Source: CAZDKO01 sp964506075 [NCBI: uncultured bacterium] (lineage in GTDB: Bacteria; CAZDME01; JAYEMH01). Taken from it: DNA of 35,242 nt. The notes under the pieces were generated by a model, which saw nothing but the letters and a program-made list of their open reading frames with translations, did no database searches and was not told the DNA's origin. Positions 8,112 to 16,703 of this stretch are shown piece by piece. The stretch spans positions 1 to 35,242 of the forward strand of contig CAZDKO010000013.1 of NCBI GenBank assembly GCA_964506075.1, in the 5' to 3' direction. How positions within the stretch are numbered: position 1 is the first letter of the stretch; the number at the start of each line of letters is the position of its first letter. Made by a program: the position numbers and the translations under genes.

Positions 8112-9611
8112 TTATAAACCCTCTCTGGCTAATTCTACCGCTTTCATCAGGGCCTGGGCTTTGTTAACTGTCTCCTGGTATTCTTTGGCCGGGACGGAAT
8201 CAGCTACTACCCCTCCCCCGGCCTGAACATAAAGAAAATCATCTTTCATTACCACGGTGCGAATAGTAATGGCCATATCCATATTACGGGAGAAACTAAA
8301 ATATCCGACTGAACCGGCATACGGTCCCCTCCTGACATTCTCTAACTCATCAATAATTTCCATCGCCCGGATTTTAGGTGCACCGCTTACTGTTCCGGCC
8401 GGGAAACAAGCCTCTAAAACATCGAATTCGTCTTTACCAGAGGCAAGCTTACCCTGGACGTGAGAAACAATATGCATCACGTGTGAATATCTTTCTACCA
8501 CCATAAACTCAGGCACTTCAACTGTTCCGTATACGCTCACTCTTCCGACGTCATTCCGGCCCAGGTCAACCAGCATAATATGCTCTGCTTTTTCTTTAGG
8601 ATCGGCCAGTAATTCTTTCTCCAGACTTTCATCCTCTTCCTTATCTTTACCACGCTTCCGGGTGCCGGCTATCGGTCTTAATTCCACTTTATCGCCTTCC
8701 TTTCTTACTAGAATCTCCGGAGAAGAACCGATAATATGAAAATCTTCTCCTTTAAGATAGTACATGTAAGGAGACGGATTAATTAATCTCAGGGCACGGT
8801 ATATATCTAAAGGCGGGGGAGGAGAAGATTCTTTAAAACGTTGAGAAGGAACTACCTGAATTGCCTCTCCGGCGTGGATATATTCCTTGGCCTTATCGAC
8901 CAGAGCTTCAAAATCACCGCGGGTAAAATTAGAAATCCATTCTGGCCGGGGAACACTCTTTACTTTTTTCTTTTCCATCGGTAAAGATTTTTTAAGTGCA
9001 TCCTCAATCACATCAATCTTCCTGATCGCTTCCTGATAAGCCTTTTCTTTATCGCCGTCCACTAAAACATTAGAGATAATCTTAATAGTATGTTCAATGT
9101 TATCAAATATCAGCAAGGTATCGGTTAACATAAAAAAATAATCAGGTAGATTCAAATCATCCGGATTGGAATCAGGAATCTTTTCAAAACTTCTAACGGC
9201 GTCATAACTTATGTAGCCGACTAATCCGCCGTAAAAACGGGGCAAATCTTCAATGGAAACCGGTTTAAACCTTTCCATGATTTTTTTTAACTCCTCAAGC
9301 GGTTTTTCCGATTGAAATTTTTGGTGTTTTTTTCCCTCTTGCAGGATTACTTCTTTTCCCTTGGCTTTAAATATCAGGGAAGGATTACTACCCAGAAAAG
9401 AATAACGCGCCCATTTTTCTCCCCCCTCAACACTTTCCAGAAGATATGAATACGGTTGATTCCCGATTTTCATAAAAGCCGATACCGGGGTTTCTACGTC
9501 AGCGAGAATCTCCCGGTAAACCGGGATTAAATTTCCCCCTTTACTTTTTTCCTTAAATTCTTCAAGATTCGGATAATATTTATTTATTCTCATATGTTTT
9601 ACCCGGGTCAA
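8112..9611 (-). CDS. trpE: Anthranilate synthase component I
   Basis: The protein converts chorismate to anthranilate with TrpG. The tryptophan feedback-site motif SYLLESVEGGEKWARYSF is present near residues 54-71, so allosteric inhibition by tryptophan is expected. The chorismate-binding domain carries QVVPSQRF, NPSPYMYYL, IGSSPEILV, RPIAGTRKRG, LVDLGRNDVGRV and AGGGVVADS. The first candidate start is TTG at 9611, with GGAGG 8 nt upstream inside hisI; an ATG at 9593 is the alternative but has only weak spacing to any ribosome-binding site. With the TTG start the gene overlaps hisI by 32 bp. Confidence 0.95.
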   Translation of the reverse strand: MTRVKHMRINKYYPNLEEFKEKSKGGNLIPVYREILADVETPVSAFMKIGNQPYSYLLESVEGGEKWARYSFLGSNPSLIFKAKGKEVILQEGKKHQKFQSEKPLEELKKIMERFKPVSIEDLPRFYGGLVGYISYDAVRSFEKIPDSNPDDLNLPDYFFMLTDTLLIFDNIEHTIKIISNVLVDGDKEKAYQEAIRKIDVIEDALKKSLPMEKKKVKSVPRPEWISNFTRGDFEALVDKAKEYIHAGEAIQVVPSQRFKESSPPPPLDIYRALRLINPSPYMYYLKGEDFHIIGSSPEILVRKEGDKVELRPIAGTRKRGKDKEEDESLEKELLADPKEKAEHIMLVDLGRNDVGRVSVYGTVEVPEFMVVERYSHVMHIVSHVQGKLASGKDEFDVLEACFPAGTVSGAPKIRAMEIIDELENVRRGPYAGSVGYFSFSRNMDMAITIRTVVMKDDFLYVQAGGGVVADSVPAKEYQETVNKAQALMKAVELAREGL

Positions 9612-9963
9612 ATAATTTGCCTCCGGTTACCTCCCATTTATCTTTCTGTAGTTGTCTAAAAAAACAGGATTTATACCCCGTATGACACGCCGCTACATTT
9701 TGTTTAACTTTAATTAATAAACAATCCCCGTCACAGTCCAAGAAAATTTCTTTTATCTCCTGGATATGTCCGGAACTCTCCCCTTTCTTCCAGAGTTTTT
9801 TCCGGCTCCGGCTGTAAAAATGAGTTATGCCCGTCTTAAGTGAAATCTTTAAAGACTCTTTGTTCATGTAGGCCTGCATCAGAATCTCGTTTGTTTCATA
9901 ATCCTGTATAATTACCGGGACGAGTCCCGCCTCGTTAAATTTAACCTCTGAAAGAATATCCAT
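9580..9963 (-). CDS. hisI: Phosphoribosyl-AMP cyclohydrolase
   Basis: This 127-residue stand-alone HisI opens the adenine ring of phosphoribosyl-AMP, the third histidine step. The metal-site motif DCDGDCLL at about 76-83 and the zinc cysteines in CHTGYKSCFF are both present, as is HFYSRSRKKLWKKGESSGH. There is no fused HisE domain. AGAGGAG precedes the ATG. It is followed by an overlapping trpE, so histidine and tryptophan genes share a transcript. Confidence 0.96.
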   Translation of the reverse strand: MDILSEVKFNEAGLVPVIIQDYETNEILMQAYMNKESLKISLKTGITHFYSRSRKKLWKKGESSGHIQEIKEIFLDCDGDCLLIKVKQNVAACHTGYKSCFFRQLQKDKWEVTGGKLFDPGKTYENK

Positions 9964-10002
9964 GTTTCTCCTCTTTAGTTCTGAATATAAACTACCTAAA
10001 AA

Positions 10003-10734
10003 CTATCCTCTTTTTTCACCTATAGCGATAGCTTCTTTTAAATCCAGGTCGCCGGTATATAAAGCCCGACCGATAATTGCTCCCACCAATCCTTTTTTCT
10101 CCAGCTTTATTAAAGCCCGTAAATCTTTTTTACTGCTGATACCGCCGGAAGCAATCAGTTTAATTTTCAAAGCGGATAAAACCTGCTTAATGAAGTCTAT
10201 GTTGGGACCCTTCATCATCCCGTCCCGTTTGACGTCGGTTAAGATAAAAGTGTTTATCCCTGCCTCCTGCATTTTCTTTATAAAATCAATTGTCTTAAAA
10301 GTTGTTTTTTTCTCCCAGCCTTTAACGGTCAAGTAGCCGTTAGCACTGTCTACGGCCACTAATATTCTATCTCCATATTTTTCGACTAATTTTTTTAACC
10401 ACCGGGGAGACTCAAAAGCCCTGGTTCCTAAAATAACCCGGCTCACACCCGCTTTAAAAACCCGGCTGATATCCCGACTATCTCTTAACCCGCCGCCTAA
10501 CTGAACCGGAATCCTGACGTTTTTTACAATATCTTTAATTAAGGTGAAATTTTTAAGCTTACCTTGAAAGGCACCGTCTAAATCTACCAGATGTATCAGT
10601 TTTGCCCCGAAACTCTGCCACGTTCTGGCTACTTTAACCGGATCATCAGAAAAAATTTGTTCGGTCCCTGTTTTCCCCTGACGTAAACGAACACAGTAAC
10701 CGTCCTTTAAATCAATTGCCGGAATAATCAACAT
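10003..10734 (-). CDS. hisA: Phosphoribosylformimino-5-aminoimidazole carboxamide ribotide isomerase
   Basis: The 243-residue beta/alpha-barrel isomerase has the catalytic aspartates in IPAIDLKDG and ILTDVKRDGMMKGPN, the family segments VQLGGGLRD and RVILGTRAFE, and the phosphate-site turn IASGGISSKKDL. Length is standard. It begins 7 nt after hisB. HisF, the homologous cyclase that usually follows HisA, is not in the window. A bifunctional PriA role is unlikely because trpF is present downstream. Confidence 0.96.
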   Translation of the reverse strand: MLIIPAIDLKDGYCVRLRQGKTGTEQIFSDDPVKVARTWQSFGAKLIHLVDLDGAFQGKLKNFTLIKDIVKNVRIPVQLGGGLRDSRDISRVFKAGVSRVILGTRAFESPRWLKKLVEKYGDRILVAVDSANGYLTVKGWEKKTTFKTIDFIKKMQEAGINTFILTDVKRDGMMKGPNIDFIKQVLSALKIKLIASGGISSKKDLRALIKLEKKGLVGAIIGRALYTGDLDLKEAIAIGEKRG

Positions 10735-10741
10735 AATATTT

Positions 10742-11326
10742 TTAAAGCCTTCCTTTAGTGGAAGGAATTCCTTTGACTCTTTTATTGATGGTAATTGCCT
10801 CTAACAGCACTTTAGCCAGGGTTTTAAATACAGATTCAACAATGTGGTGAAAATTTTTGCCGTATATTAAATTTACGTGCAGGGTGATTCCGGCTTGACT
10901 AACGAAAGCCTGCAGAAATTCTTCCACCAGGCCGATATCAAAATCCCTGATTTTTTCTTTTTTTATCGGGAGATTAAAAATAAGAAGAGGCCGGTTGCTG
11001 ATATCCAGACTTATAGAAGTAAGAGATTCATCCATCGGCAGAACCTGAGAACCATAGCGGTTGATACCTTTTTTATCTCCCAAAGCCTTCTTAAAAGCCT
11101 CTCCCAGACAAATTCCGATATCTTCAACGGTATGATGGAAATCAACCTTTAAATCCCCTTTAGCGTCTATATCTAAATCAATCAAACTGTGCTGGCTTAA
11201 AAGAACAAGCATATGGTCCAGAAAAGGTATACCCGTATCTATTTTACTTCGGCCCTGGCCATCGAGATCCAATTTCAAGCTGATTTTTGTCTCTTTAGTT
11301 TTTCTGTTAACTATCGCCTTTCTCAT
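10742..11326 (-). CDS. hisB: Imidazoleglycerol-phosphate dehydratase
   Basis: The 194-residue monofunctional dehydratase has the manganese-binding repeats IDTGIPFLDHMLVLLSQH, VDFHHTVEDIGICLGEA and FHHIVESVFKTLAKVL. Its length excludes the fused histidinol phosphatase domain found in enterobacteria. A GAGGAG site precedes the ATG. It follows hisD after a 70-bp gap in which I see no hairpin or promoter. Confidence 0.97.
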   Translation of the reverse strand: MRKAIVNRKTKETKISLKLDLDGQGRSKIDTGIPFLDHMLVLLSQHSLIDLDIDAKGDLKVDFHHTVEDIGICLGEAFKKALGDKKGINRYGSQVLPMDESLTSISLDISNRPLLIFNLPIKKEKIRDFDIGLVEEFLQAFVSQAGITLHVNLIYGKNFHHIVESVFKTLAKVLLEAITINKRVKGIPSTKGRL

Positions 11327-11396
11327 CTTTAAAATCTCCTCTTCCCTCGTTTAAAATATTTTCCGTTTCCAACAATCCGATAAAACAATAATAAAA

Positions 11397-12710
11397 TTAC
11401 TGTTTCTTTTTCTTTTGCAGTCTTATTTCAACCGCGCGCAGATGCGCTTCCAATCCTTCGGCCTCGATAAGCTTAATAATTTCTGCTGAGTCTTTTTCCA
11501 ATTTCTCCCGGCTATAAGAAATAACGCTGGATTTTTTAAGGAACTGGTCAACAGAAAGAGGGGAAGAAAATTTAGCCGTTCCGTTTGTCGGTAAGACGTG
11601 ATTGGGTCCGGCCCAGTAATCCCCTAAAGCGGTCGGGGAATAAGAACCTATAAAAATCGCCCCGGCGTTCTTTATTTTTTTAAGCCATTTTTTCTTATCT
11701 TCCACGAAAAGCTCCAGATGTTCGGGAGCTCTACAATTAACCAGATCTGCCGCTACCTCTATATCATCCACCAGAATAACTGCTGAGGATTCATTTTCCA
11801 GCGTTTTCTGGATAACATTTTTATGCGATAAATTTTTTAGCTGTAAATAGATTTCTTTTTCTACTTTATTCACTAAATCTGAAGAATCAGTAATAAATAT
11901 AGAGCTGGCTAAAGGGTCATGCTCTGCCTGCGAAAGAAGGTCAGCGGCAATAAAAGCCGGGTTAGAATTCCCTTCAGCGATAATCATTATTTCACTCGGT
12001 CCAGCTTCAAAATCTATACCCACAAATCTGGATACCAACCTTTTAGCTGTCGTTACGTAAATATTTCCGGGACCAACAATTTTATCTACCGGAGGATTAA
12101 CCTCGGTCCCGTAAGCCAGGGCAGCAATGGCCTGAGCTCCTCCCATTTTATAAATCTTTGAAACCCCGGCCAACTTTGCCGCGGCCAGAATATGAGGATC
12201 AACTTTGCCATCGTTTTGGGGTGGAGTAGCCATCATAATTTCCGGGACACGGGCAAGCCGGGCCGGGATAGCCAGCATCAAAACCGAAGAAAATAAAGGG
12301 GCTCTTCCTCCCGGAACATAAATCCCTACCCGTCCAATCGGGGTATATTTTTCACCTAAAATAAACCCTTTTTTTCTTTTGACCCAGTCTTTCTTACGAA
12401 AACGCTGCCGCTGATGAAATACCCTGACGTTTTCAATGGCCTCCTTTAAAGCCCTGATAAAATCCTTATCAAGAGACTGATAAGCGGATTGAATTTCATC
12501 ATCTGTAACTATAAACTTCCCTTTATCCAGAACCACACCGTCAAACTCTCTGGTATAACCCAAAACAGCCGTTATCCCTTCTTTAGCTACCCGATTACAA
12601 ATTTCGGTAACCTTGCGGATAGTTTCATCAGAAGAAATATTCTGTTTTCTTCCGGAAAGAAAATGTTCAATTTCTTTTTTGTCATTCGGATAATTTAAAC
12701 GTCTCATCAT
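11397..12710 (-). CDS. hisD: Histidinol dehydrogenase
   Basis: This 437-residue NAD-dependent enzyme catalyses the last two steps to histidine. Motifs include YTPIGRVGIYVPGGRAPL, KIVGPGNIYVTTAKRLV, the zinc-ligand segment DLLSQAEHDPLA, DYWAGPNHVLPTNGTAKF and EGLEAHLRAVEIR with the late histidine ligand. Length is normal. It overlaps the rpe stop by 4 bp. Confidence 0.97.
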   Translation of the reverse strand: MMRRLNYPNDKKEIEHFLSGRKQNISSDETIRKVTEICNRVAKEGITAVLGYTREFDGVVLDKGKFIVTDDEIQSAYQSLDKDFIRALKEAIENVRVFHQRQRFRKKDWVKRKKGFILGEKYTPIGRVGIYVPGGRAPLFSSVLMLAIPARLARVPEIMMATPPQNDGKVDPHILAAAKLAGVSKIYKMGGAQAIAALAYGTEVNPPVDKIVGPGNIYVTTAKRLVSRFVGIDFEAGPSEIMIIAEGNSNPAFIAADLLSQAEHDPLASSIFITDSSDLVNKVEKEIYLQLKNLSHKNVIQKTLENESSAVILVDDIEVAADLVNCRAPEHLELFVEDKKKWLKKIKNAGAIFIGSYSPTALGDYWAGPNHVLPTNGTAKFSSPLSVDQFLKKSSVISYSREKLEKDSAEIIKLIEAEGLEAHLRAVEIRLQKKKKQ

Positions 12711-13354
12711 TTTTTAAAAGCGGTTATAACGGCTTTGTAATCAGAAGTCCCGAAAATTGCTGAGCCGGCAACGATTATATCTACGCCTGCCTCCTTCACT
12801 AATTTAACGTTATCACCGTTTATACCTCCATCTATCTGAATGTCAACCTTTAACTTTTGCTCATCGATTACCTGGCGAAGTTTTTTCACTTTAGGTAAAA
12901 CCTCCGGCATAAATTTTTGCCCGGGGAAACCGGGATGAACCGACATAACTAAAATCAAATCTATCTTGTCCAGATAATTTAAAATTGACTCAACCGGAGT
13001 CGCTGGATTTATTGAAATACCGGCTTTTATTCCCTCATCTTTTATGACCTTAATTAAATCGTTTAAATTTCTACTGGCTTCATAATGCACCGTTATGTAA
13101 AGAGGTCCAAGAGGAACAAATAATTTAATAAAATCCTCAGGATTGTTTACCATTAAATGGACATCAAGAGGTAATTTTATTTTTCCTGTAAGCGGTTTAA
13201 GTACAACCGGACCAAAAGTCAAATTAGGAACAAAATGCCCGTCCATAATATCCAGATGAAGAAGATCGGCTCCAGCTTCTTCAACTTGCCTGATATCTTT
13301 AATTAAATTACCAAAATCAGCCGATAAGATTGACGGAGCCACTTTAATCATCAC
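12707..13354 (-). CDS. rpe: Ribulose-phosphate 3-epimerase
   Basis: The 215-residue TIM-barrel enzyme interconverts ribulose-5-phosphate and xylulose-5-phosphate. Motifs are VAPSILSADFGNL, LHLDIMDGHFVPNLTFGP, LDVHLMV, LVMSVHPGFPGQKFMPE, IQIDGGIN and IVAGSAIFG, so the metal ligands and catalytic aspartates are in place. It overlaps the PASTA gene by 11 bp and hisD by 4 bp. Supplying pentose phosphate for PRPP fits its place before his and trp genes, but that link is an inference. Confidence 0.96.
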   Translation of the reverse strand: MMIKVAPSILSADFGNLIKDIRQVEEAGADLLHLDIMDGHFVPNLTFGPVVLKPLTGKIKLPLDVHLMVNNPEDFIKLFVPLGPLYITVHYEASRNLNDLIKVIKDEGIKAGISINPATPVESILNYLDKIDLILVMSVHPGFPGQKFMPEVLPKVKKLRQVIDEQKLKVDIQIDGGINGDNVKLVKEAGVDIIVAGSAIFGTSDYKAVITAFKK

Positions 13355-14438
13355 CAGGATATTCCTCCTCCTCTATTTGTTCTTCTTCTACTGGTTCTAT
13401 CGGTTCTTCAATCGTTTCGTTATCTGTTTCCTCTATAATGGTTTCTCCCTCCGGGACATCTTCGATTTGCATCTCAGTTTTAAAAATCTTTTCCTCTTTT
13501 ACCCGTCCGTCAATTAATATCTTTACTCTGGCTTCTCCTTTAATACCAAAAGTTAAAGTCAAATCGGCGTTGGGACGCATAATCCGGTCATAAATTTCTC
13601 TCTTCCCGGTTTCATCTTCAAGAATAATTTTTACTTTTTTTCTAAAAAGTCCTCCTGGTATCTTATAATTTAACACTTTATAAGTTAAGCCCTCTTTTAA
13701 ACCCAAGATTCCTTCTTCTCCACTCACCACTAATCTGATTTTATCTCCAAAGTTGACCGGGGAACCGGCTAAAGGGGATTGCGTTAAAACAATCCCTTCT
13801 TTAACGTCGCTTTTCTGAGTAACCACATCTTCAATATTTAATCCTATTTCTTCAAGAAGCCGTGAAACATCGGATATATTCATTTCAACCAGGTCCGGCA
13901 TAATAAGATTTGGATAGCGCGGTCCTTTACTAACCAGAAGATTCACCTGGCTATAACGTTTAACTTCTTCATCAGGTAAAGGATCTTGATTCAAAATTAA
14001 TCCTTTCATTTCTTTATTAGAAAACACCTTACTGATTCTTCCTATCTCCAGACCCCGGTTATGTAAAATTATCTGGGCCTGCCTTAAAGAATTCCTGGAT
14101 AAATCCGGAACAATTACCTGCCGGCTCCCGGCGCTTATGGTTACGCTGATTGGTCTACCGCTCTTAACTTTTATTCCGGGGAGAGGCCTTTGGTTTATAA
14201 CGTAATCCTCAGAGATCTCTGAATTATACTGTTTTTCCACAAGCCTTAAATTTAAATCTGACCTGTTGGCTATTTCCAAAGCATTGGTAATCTTCACTCC
14301 GATTAAATTAGGCACCTCAATTTCCCGTCTATTAATAAGCAAACTAAAGGTGAGAAAACCAGTCCCCGCCATAAAAAATCCGAGAACACACAGCAATAAA
14401 ATAACGTTCACCAGAGTCTTTAAAAAATTTTTAATCAT
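13344..14438 (-). CDS. Membrane-anchored triple-PASTA protein with acidic C-terminal tail
   Basis: The 364-residue protein has a hydrophobic helix at about 10-33, then three PASTA domains at about 38-101, 104-172 and 175-240 (EVPNLIGVKITNALEIA; IVPDLSRNSLRQAQIIL; IMPDLVEMNISDVSRLL). A beta-rich region follows, then a tail dominated by Glu and Asp (about 325-364). No kinase or transpeptidase domain is present, so it is not a PknB or a penicillin-binding protein by itself. PASTA domains commonly bind peptidoglycan or muropeptides, so a cell-wall sensing or scaffold role is likely. It overlaps rsmB by 4 bp. Confidence 0.88.
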   Translation of the reverse strand: MIKNFLKTLVNVILLLCVLGFFMAGTGFLTFSLLINRREIEVPNLIGVKITNALEIANRSDLNLRLVEKQYNSEISEDYVINQRPLPGIKVKSGRPISVTISAGSRQVIVPDLSRNSLRQAQIILHNRGLEIGRISKVFSNKEMKGLILNQDPLPDEEVKRYSQVNLLVSKGPRYPNLIMPDLVEMNISDVSRLLEEIGLNIEDVVTQKSDVKEGIVLTQSPLAGSPVNFGDKIRLVVSGEEGILGLKEGLTYKVLNYKIPGGLFRKKVKIILEDETGKREIYDRIMRPNADLTLTFGIKGEARVKILIDGRVKEEKIFKTEMQIEDVPEGETIIEETDNETIEEPIEPVEEEQIEEEEYPGDD

Positions 14439-15772
14439 TTTAAATTTTTAACCAGTTTGACCATAAAAATTTTATCCATATCATCTGATTCAGGATAAAG
14501 CCGAATGGAACCGTCACTGGACTGAAACCTCTTTAAAAAAGACGGACAGGTTTTATCAACACTAAACCGCTTGTCATTTTTCAAGAATCCACTAATCACT
14601 TTTTCGTTCTCTTCCGCAGTTACGGTGCAGGTAGAATAAACCAACCGCCCGCCCTTTTTTAAAACTTCAGCACTTTCTCCCAGTAATTTTAACTGCTGCT
14701 TTTGAAAATTCTTTATTTGTTGCGGTGTAATTCTCCACCTGACTTCCACCCTTCTTCTTAAAACCCCCAGGTTAGAACAGGGGGCGTCTAATAATATTGC
14801 GTCTGGCTTTATCCGTAAACTCTGAATATTCTCTCCTCTTAAAAGTAAGGTCTTAATACAGGTTATCCCTAAACGTTTAAAATTATCTTCTACCTTTTTT
14901 AACTTCTCCCGACTTACGTCTAAAGCTAAAATTTCTCCCCGGTCATTCATCAGACTGGCCAGATGAGTCGCTTTCCCTCCCGGGGAACTGCAAACGTCAA
15001 CAATTAATTCCCCGTCTCTGGGAGCGAGAAGATAACTTACCAGCATTGCGCTTTCATCCTGAACCTGAAAAAAACCCGAATAAAAAAACTGATGTCGCAA
15101 AATATTGCTACCGTTTAAAATCTTTAACCCTTCCGGAGCAAAACTGGTAATTTCTACCCGGAAACCTTCCTCCTCTAACTTTTTTTTCAGGGCTTCTCTA
15201 TCCATTTTAAAGGTATTCGCCCTGATAATCAAAGGTGGAACCCGATTATCAGCCTCACAAAGCTGTTTTGTTTTTTCGCCACCGAACTGTCCGAGCCACC
15301 GTTCTATCAACCACCGTGGATGAGAGAATTTTACTGATAAGTATAAACTTAAATTGTCCGATTTATCCGGAAATATTATCTCATCTTCTTTTCTTAAAAA
15401 TTCTCTCAAAACAGCATTTATAAAATCAGCCGCTTTTCTCTTTCCGGATACCTTCGCCAGGTTAACACATTCAGAAACTATGGCATAATCAGGTATTCTG
15501 GCCAGGAATTTCCTCTGATAAACGCCTATTCTTAATATGTTAAGTAGCTCCGGTTCTATTTTTTTCAGACCCTGCTTGACAAAACGCCCGAGAATCCAGT
15601 CGATTAAACCTTTCTGTCTGATTATTCCTAAAACTATTTCGTTTAAAAGACGTCTGTCTCTTTCCGGCCAATCATCCCGGCTTAAGCTCCCATCAATTAA
15701 ACTCTGAGCAAACTTGCCTTTATCTACTTCCAGTAAAATTCTTAAGGCTTCTTTTCTAACGGGCTTTTTCAA
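14435..15772 (-). CDS. rsmB: 16S rRNA m5C967 methyltransferase (RsmB/Sun family)
   Basis: This 445-residue protein has an N-terminal NusB-like domain (about 5-130; RLLNEIVLGIIRQKGLIDWIL) and a C-terminal SAM-dependent RNA methyltransferase domain. The SAM motif VDVCSSPGGKATHLASL is at about 258-274, the DAPCSNLG loop at 329-336, and the catalytic cysteine in YSTCTVTAEENE at 382. It starts 2 bp after the metallopeptidase stop. Its length and order match bacterial RsmB. Confidence 0.95.
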   Translation of the reverse strand: MKKPVRKEALRILLEVDKGKFAQSLIDGSLSRDDWPERDRRLLNEIVLGIIRQKGLIDWILGRFVKQGLKKIEPELLNILRIGVYQRKFLARIPDYAIVSECVNLAKVSGKRKAADFINAVLREFLRKEDEIIFPDKSDNLSLYLSVKFSHPRWLIERWLGQFGGEKTKQLCEADNRVPPLIIRANTFKMDREALKKKLEEEGFRVEITSFAPEGLKILNGSNILRHQFFYSGFFQVQDESAMLVSYLLAPRDGELIVDVCSSPGGKATHLASLMNDRGEILALDVSREKLKKVEDNFKRLGITCIKTLLLRGENIQSLRIKPDAILLDAPCSNLGVLRRRVEVRWRITPQQIKNFQKQQLKLLGESAEVLKKGGRLVYSTCTVTAEENEKVISGFLKNDKRFSVDKTCPSFLKRFQSSDGSIRLYPESDDMDKIFMVKLVKNLK

Positions 15773-15774
15773 CT

Positions 15775-16452
15775 TTACCGCCGCCCTCGTAACATAAAAA
15801 GCCTGATAAGCTGCATAGCCGCCATGGCTGTAGCGGCTACATAAGTTAAAGCCGCGGCCTTGAGAACCTGTTTAACTCCTTCTCTCTCCTCCGGAGCAAT
15901 ATAAGCGCGCTCTTCCAGAAGAGCCAGGGCGCGGTTACTGGCGTTAAATTCAACCGGCAAGGTGATTATTTGAAAAAGAAGCGCCCCGATAAAAAATAGA
16001 ATGCCGATATCCATAAGCAGTGGAGTCTGAAATAAAAAACCGATAAAAAAAAGCGGAAAGGCCAGCATACTGCCCAAGCTTGAAACCGGATAAATTGCCT
16101 GCCTGATATTCATCGGAAAATACCGGCTCTTATCCTGCAGGGCGTGGCCGGTCTCATGAGCAGCTACGCCCAGAGCCGCGATAGAATTACTTCCGTAAAT
16201 CCCGGAAGAAAGCCGCAGGACCTTTGCTTTCGGGTCATAATGGTCGGTGAGATTACCGGCAATCTGCTCTACAGGAACATTCTCCAGCCCATAAGAATCC
16301 AATAGAAGTCTGGCGACATCTTTCCCGGTCAAATTTCTCATAGAAGGTACCTCTGAATATTTTTGATACGTGCTTCTCAATTTGACCTGGGCCCAGATAG
16401 CCAGAATCAAAGCCGGAACCAATAAAATAATAGTTGAGTCAAAGAAAAACAT
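15775..16452 (-). CDS. YugP-like zinc metallopeptidase (PF04298-type), membrane-embedded
   Basis: The protein starts with the family-typical FFFDSTIILLVPALILAIWAQVKL helix and has AALGVAAHETGHALQDK, an HExxH zinc site, followed by two further hydrophobic hairpins (SLGSMLAFPLFFIGFLF and LLMDIGILFFIGALLF). EFNASNRALALLEE near the C-terminus carries the usual third-ligand region. I chose the ATG at 16452 because GGAG lies 8 nt upstream. An open frame extends to 16512, but that extension runs into the repeat at 16491-16680 and adds no family sequence. The homologous ATG at 16458 is the other option. The protein is likely an inner-membrane protease with unknown substrates. Confidence 0.88.
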   Translation of the reverse strand: MFFFDSTIILLVPALILAIWAQVKLRSTYQKYSEVPSMRNLTGKDVARLLLDSYGLENVPVEQIAGNLTDHYDPKAKVLRLSSGIYGSNSIAALGVAAHETGHALQDKSRYFPMNIRQAIYPVSSLGSMLAFPLFFIGFLFQTPLLMDIGILFFIGALLFQIITLPVEFNASNRALALLEERAYIAPEEREGVKQVLKAAALTYVAATAMAAMQLIRLFMLRGRR

Positions 16453-16490
16453 CTCCATCACTCCTTTCAAATTAAACAATAACTGACTAA

Positions 16491-16680
16491 GAAAACAGAA
16501 ACCAGAGTACACCTCGCCTGCCGGCGAGGCAGGGAGAACAGAAAAAATTTTATTTTTGATTATTTAAATATTATATATTTATTCGTCATTCCCTGCTTTG
16601 TCGTTAGCAGAGAATTTAGTCATTCGTAATTTTATATTTTAAACTATCTGTTCTCCGTACTCTGTAATCTGTTCTCTGTA
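16491..16680. repeat. A/T-rich intergenic inverted repeat, ACAGAGTAC family, copy 2
   Basis: The left arm (16491-16510 plus 16533-16542) matches the reverse complement of the right arm (about 16647-16680), including CAGAGTAC and GGAGAACAGA. The left arm is split by a 22-nt GC-rich palindromic insertion. The element lies between fmt and the metallopeptidase gene and shares flank sequence (TTGCCGGTTTATTA) with the copy at 419-541. Confidence 0.75.
16511..16532. repeat. 22-nt GC-rich palindromic insertion inside the left arm of the inverted repeat
   Basis: This stretch contains CCTCGCC, a 4-nt centre and GGCGAGG, a perfect 7-bp self-complementary core. Removing it restores the sequence GAGTAC-GGAGAACAGA, which is what the opposite arm has, so it behaves as a clean insertion. 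It encodes nothing and is too short to be an autonomous element. Confidence 0.65.
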
Positions 16681-16703
16681 ATAAACCGGCAAACCTGATA
16701 CTT

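Noticed and set aside
10003-10734. PriA (bifunctional HisA/TrpF) instead of HisA
   Set aside because: A complete trpF is present in the same run, and the protein has ordinary HisA motifs.
16453-16512. Longer N-terminus for the zinc metallopeptidase
   Set aside because: The extension is encoded partly by the intergenic repeat, has no ribosome-binding site at its ATG and adds no family sequence; the internal ATG has GGAG at 8 nt.
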